Origin: Alistipes sp.
GTDB lineage: Bacteria > Bacteroidota > Bacteroidia > Bacteroidales > Rikenellaceae
Assembly (NCBI GenBank): GCA_031285485.1
Contig: JAITWC010000141.1
Coordinates: 1 to 6,812 of the forward strand
Length of the DNA stretch: 6,812 nt
Direction of reading: 5' to 3'
Shown here piece after piece: positions 1 to 6,812 of the stretch. The position numbers were made by a program, and so were the translations under genes. The notes under the pieces are model-generated. The model saw only the letters and a list, made by a program, of their open reading frames with translations, did not search any database and had not been told where the DNA came from. How positions within the stretch are numbered: position 1 is the first letter of the stretch; each line of letters starts with the position of its first letter.

Positions 1-129
1 TTTGTTTGCGAGACTTTGCCGGATCGGGATATAAAGATTTTGGACGTCGGCCCCGGCCGGGGAGTGTATAACGCGCTGCTCAAAAAAGCAGGGTATCTTC
101 ACATCGACGCGGTAGAAAATAGGGATTAG
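1..129 (+). pseudogene. 3' end of a truncated class I SAM-dependent methyltransferase
   Basis: Frame 1 is open from the window edge to a TAG at 127-129 and encodes 42 residues. Residues 13-21 read ILDVGPGRG, a glycine-rich motif I of class I (Rossmann-fold) methyltransferases, which binds S-adenosylmethionine. Residues 35-39 read IDAVE, matching the motif II strand whose final acidic residue contacts the SAM ribose. A working enzyme needs roughly 100 more residues after this point for the rest of the fold and the substrate site. Here the frame ends three codons later with tandem stops (TAG TAA), and base composition turns AT-rich at once. I therefore call it a truncated or decayed gene whose 5' part lies outside the window. 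It converges on the yidC operon. The substrate cannot be told. A short intact protein of another kind is possible but less likely. Confidence 0.6.
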
Positions 130-249
130 TAAATTTGTATAGACAATAATTTATTTTGTTTAGCCATCAATATGGAAATAAGAGATTTAGCTATCGCTAT
201 GATCGTCATTCAATGCGGAGGTGACCCAAAACTATTCTTCAAAACTTAA

Positions 250-282
250 CAAAAAAAGTGGTCGGAATTTCTTCCGACCACT
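250..282 (-). terminator. Rho-independent terminator of the DUF349-pyrG-yidC operon
   Basis: A perfect 11-bp inverted repeat (AGTGGTCGGAA at 257-267, TTCCGACCACT at 272-282) encloses a 4-nt loop. Read on the minus strand, the stem is followed directly by seven T residues (A251-A257 on plus; the last T falls at the stem base). This is the classic intrinsic terminator shape. It lies about 26 nt beyond the yidC stop. The plus-strand side has no T run directly after the stem, so I expect it to act only on minus-strand transcription. Confidence 0.93.
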
Positions 283-308
283 CGTGGACCTTTGCCCTGT
301 CTTTTTTG

Positions 309-5895
<5,587 letters not shown>

Positions 5896-5928
5896 AACAC
5901 AATGCGGTTTTGGGTCAAAACATTCGCA

Positions 5929-5936
5929 CAAAGTTA
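5929..5936 (-). promoter_or_regulatory. Candidate Bacteroidota -7 promoter box for the DUF349-pyrG-yidC operon
   Basis: The minus strand reads TAACTTTG, an exact match to the Bacteroidota -7 consensus TAnnTTTG. Transcription would start near 5922-5925 and leave a leader of roughly 27-30 nt before the ATG at 5895. I see no good -33 TTTG at the usual distance; that position falls within the dyad at 5949-5967. No other promoter is obvious inside the operon. Confidence 0.55.
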
Positions 5937-5948
5937 TGGTAAAAAACC

Positions 5949-5967
5949 GAAACAGCATCCCTGTTTC
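5949..5967. promoter_or_regulatory. Perfect dyad between divergent promoters, candidate operator
   Basis: GAAACAG (5949-5955) and its exact reverse complement CTGTTTC (5961-5967) are separated by 5 bases, giving a 19-bp symmetric site. It sits between the two candidate -7 boxes. Measured from the inferred start sites, it covers about -43 to -25 on the minus side and -41 to -23 on the plus side, which is where each -33 element should lie. A dimeric regulator bound here could affect both directions. Chance occurrence of a 7-bp dyad in AT-rich DNA is also possible. Confidence 0.4.
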
Positions 5968-5978
5968 CTAAAAAAGAG

Positions 5979-5986
5979 TACTTTTG
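5979..5986 (+). promoter_or_regulatory. Candidate Bacteroidota -7 promoter box for the response regulator gene
   Basis: TACTTTTG matches TAnnTTTG exactly and is followed by CA, as often seen in this phylum. It ends only 7 bases before the ATG at 5994, so the transcript would start about 3-6 nt upstream of the start codon and be nearly leaderless. No clear -33 TTTG is seen at the expected distance. Confidence 0.5.
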
Positions 5987-5993
5987 CACAATC

Positions 5994-6653
5994 ATGACCC
6001 ACAGAATATTGATAGTCGACGACGAACCGGACATTCTGGAATTCGTCGGTTACAACCTCAAAAAGGAGGGATATGAGGTTCAGACGGCCTCCAATGGACG
6101 GAAAGCGGTCGACAGGACACTCGCGTGGCATCCGCACCTGATACTGCTCGACGCCATGATGCCCATCATGGACGGGTTCGAGGCGTGCCGCCTGATCCGC
6201 ACCACCAAGGGGATCGACGACACGCTCATCGTTTTCCTTACCGCCCGCGGCGACGAAAACTCGCAGGTGAAGGGGTTTGACGCCGGGGCCGACGACTACA
6301 TCGCCAAACCGATACAGCTCAAGGCGCTGGCGAGCCGCATCCGCGCCGTGCTCAAACGAAAAGATATCAACGAGGTGTCGGACGACGCAATCATGGTCGA
6401 CCCCGAGCGCCACATAGTCACCCGTGGCGGCGAGGAGATCGTGCTGCCGCGCAAGGAGTTCAACCTGTTGGCGCTGCTGCACTCCCACCCCGGGCGGTTG
6501 TTCTCCCGCGAGGAGATTTACGACTCGGTGTGGGGCTCCGACATCGTGGTGGGCGACCGCACGATCGACGTCCACATCCGCAACCTGCGCAAAAAGATCG
6601 GCATGCGGCACATCATCACCATAAAGGGCGTGGGCTACAAGTACGAGGATTGA
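5994..6653 (+). CDS. OmpR/PhoB-family two-component response regulator
   Basis: This is a 219-residue DNA-binding response regulator, normally activated by phosphotransfer from a sensor histidine kinase. The receiver domain (about 3-121) has the acidic pocket D9/D10, the phospho-acceptor D53 in LLDAMMP, the switch residues T83 and Y102, and the catalytic K105 in KP. All key residues are present. After a short linker, the winged-helix domain (about 130-218) shows LPRKEFNLLALL, then a recognition-helix region RTIDVHIRNLRKKIG (189-203) and the C-terminal hairpin IKGVGYKYE, typical of PhoB/OmpR proteins. The length is normal. The start is the first ATG in frame, directly followed by the usual RILIVDDE strand. 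The gene is divergent from the DUF349 operon and separated from it by 98 bases. No histidine kinase follows within the window. Which genes it controls cannot be read from the sequence; a PhoB-type role in phosphate response is only one option. Confidence 0.96.
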   Translation: MTHRILIVDDEPDILEFVGYNLKKEGYEVQTASNGRKAVDRTLAWHPHLILLDAMMPIMDGFEACRLIRTTKGIDDTLIVFLTARGDENSQVKGFDAGADDYIAKPIQLKALASRIRAVLKRKDINEVSDDAIMVDPERHIVTRGGEEIVLPRKEFNLLALLHSHPGRLFSREEIYDSVWGSDIVVGDRTIDVHIRNLRKKIGMRHIITIKGVGYKYED

Positions 6654-6727
6654 GTGATCTTTTATTGATATGGTTTTATGAACAAGAAATTTAGGTTGTG
6701 TGTTAAAAAGTATGTTTTGATAAATAA

Positions 6728-6801
6728 GTGGCAATCAGGGCTGAAAGTGCTATTTTTGTTCTGTGCAAATAAATATAGAACTTCTCTGCCCCGATTGCCA
6801 C
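6728..6801. repeat. 14-bp imperfect inverted repeat around a 46-nt loop
   Basis: The left arm GTGGCAATCAGGGC (6728-6741) pairs with the right arm GCCCCGATTGCCAC (6788-6801), with one A/C mismatch. The loop is AT-rich and contains a smaller inverted repeat (GTTCT 6758-6762, AGAAC 6777-6781), so the whole can fold as a long branched hairpin. It is not followed by a T run on either strand, so it is not a standard intrinsic terminator. No target-site duplication is visible at its ends. It could be the body of a small RNA, a MITE-like element or a regulatory structure at the edge of the next gene. Confidence 0.7.
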
Positions 6802-6805
6802 AGTG

Positions 6806-6812
6806 CAAAGAT
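6806..6812 (-). promoter_or_regulatory. Possible -7 box cut by the window edge, firing leftward
   Basis: The minus strand reads ATCTTTG from the window end. If the next base beyond the window is A on plus, this completes TATCTTTG, a match to TAnnTTTG. Its start site would fall near 6800-6802, at the outer end of the inverted repeat. No protein-coding gene is seen leftward of it on that strand, so if real it would drive a non-coding transcript. Confidence 0.25.

Noticed and set aside
172..249. A 25-codon plus-strand frame starting MEIRDLAIAM
   Set aside because: Too short, with no promoter or ribosome site; better explained as in-frame residue of the decayed methyltransferase or as chance.
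6654..6700. A terminator for the response regulator gene
   Set aside because: I looked for a stem followed by T residues after the stop and found only a 3-bp stem near 6658-6670, too weak to call.
5934..6734. A 266-codon minus-strand frame opposite the response regulator
   Set aside because: The response regulator on plus has every family motif in place; the antisense product is a composition effect and would also run through the divergent promoter region.
6678..6812. A plus-strand frame from ATG 6678 open to the window end (45 codons, starting MNKKFRLCVKKY)
   Set aside because: It has no recognisable domain or start signal, is AT-rich unlike the neighbouring genes, and crosses the inverted repeat. 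It cannot be excluded without the sequence to the right.

Overview
The window looks like chromosomal housekeeping DNA from a Bacteroidota bacterium. Three things point there: the YidC is of the Bacteroidota type (long periplasmic domain, Lys in place of the usual core Arg); the candidate promoters fit the Bacteroidota -7 box TAnnTTTG and not a sigma70 -10 box; and Shine-Dalgarno sequences are weak or absent. The genes are GC-rich and the gaps AT-rich, which within Bacteroidales suggests an Alistipes/Rikenellaceae-like lineage. That last placement is inference.

Layout, left to right. Bases 1-129 hold the end of a plus-strand reading frame with a class I SAM-methyltransferase motif I. It stops just after motif II and appears truncated or decayed. 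The AT-rich gap that follows carries a strong intrinsic terminator (250-282) that serves the minus strand. Bases 309-5895 are a tight minus-strand operon, transcribed right to left: a five-repeat DUF349 protein, then pyrG (CTP synthase), then yidC (membrane protein insertase). The junctions overlap by 1 base (TAATG) and 4 bases (ATGA), so translation of the three genes is probably coupled. A 98-base divergent intergenic region (5896-5993) follows, with a candidate promoter for each direction and a perfect 7-bp dyad between them. A plus-strand OmpR/PhoB-type response regulator (5994-6653) comes next. The last 159 bases are AT-rich and contain a 14-bp imperfect inverted repeat around a 46-nt loop.

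The operon joins nucleotide supply (UTP to CTP) with membrane protein insertion and a coiled-coil-rich DUF349 protein of unknown role. The divergently transcribed regulator shares its control region. No gap exceeds 300 bases. I see no tRNA, rRNA, CRISPR array, transposase or phage gene. I do not see a clearly new multi-gene system. The points most worth checking are the dyad between the divergent promoters, the 3' terminal inverted repeat (possible small RNA or MITE-like element), and the DUF349-pyrG-yidC coupling.
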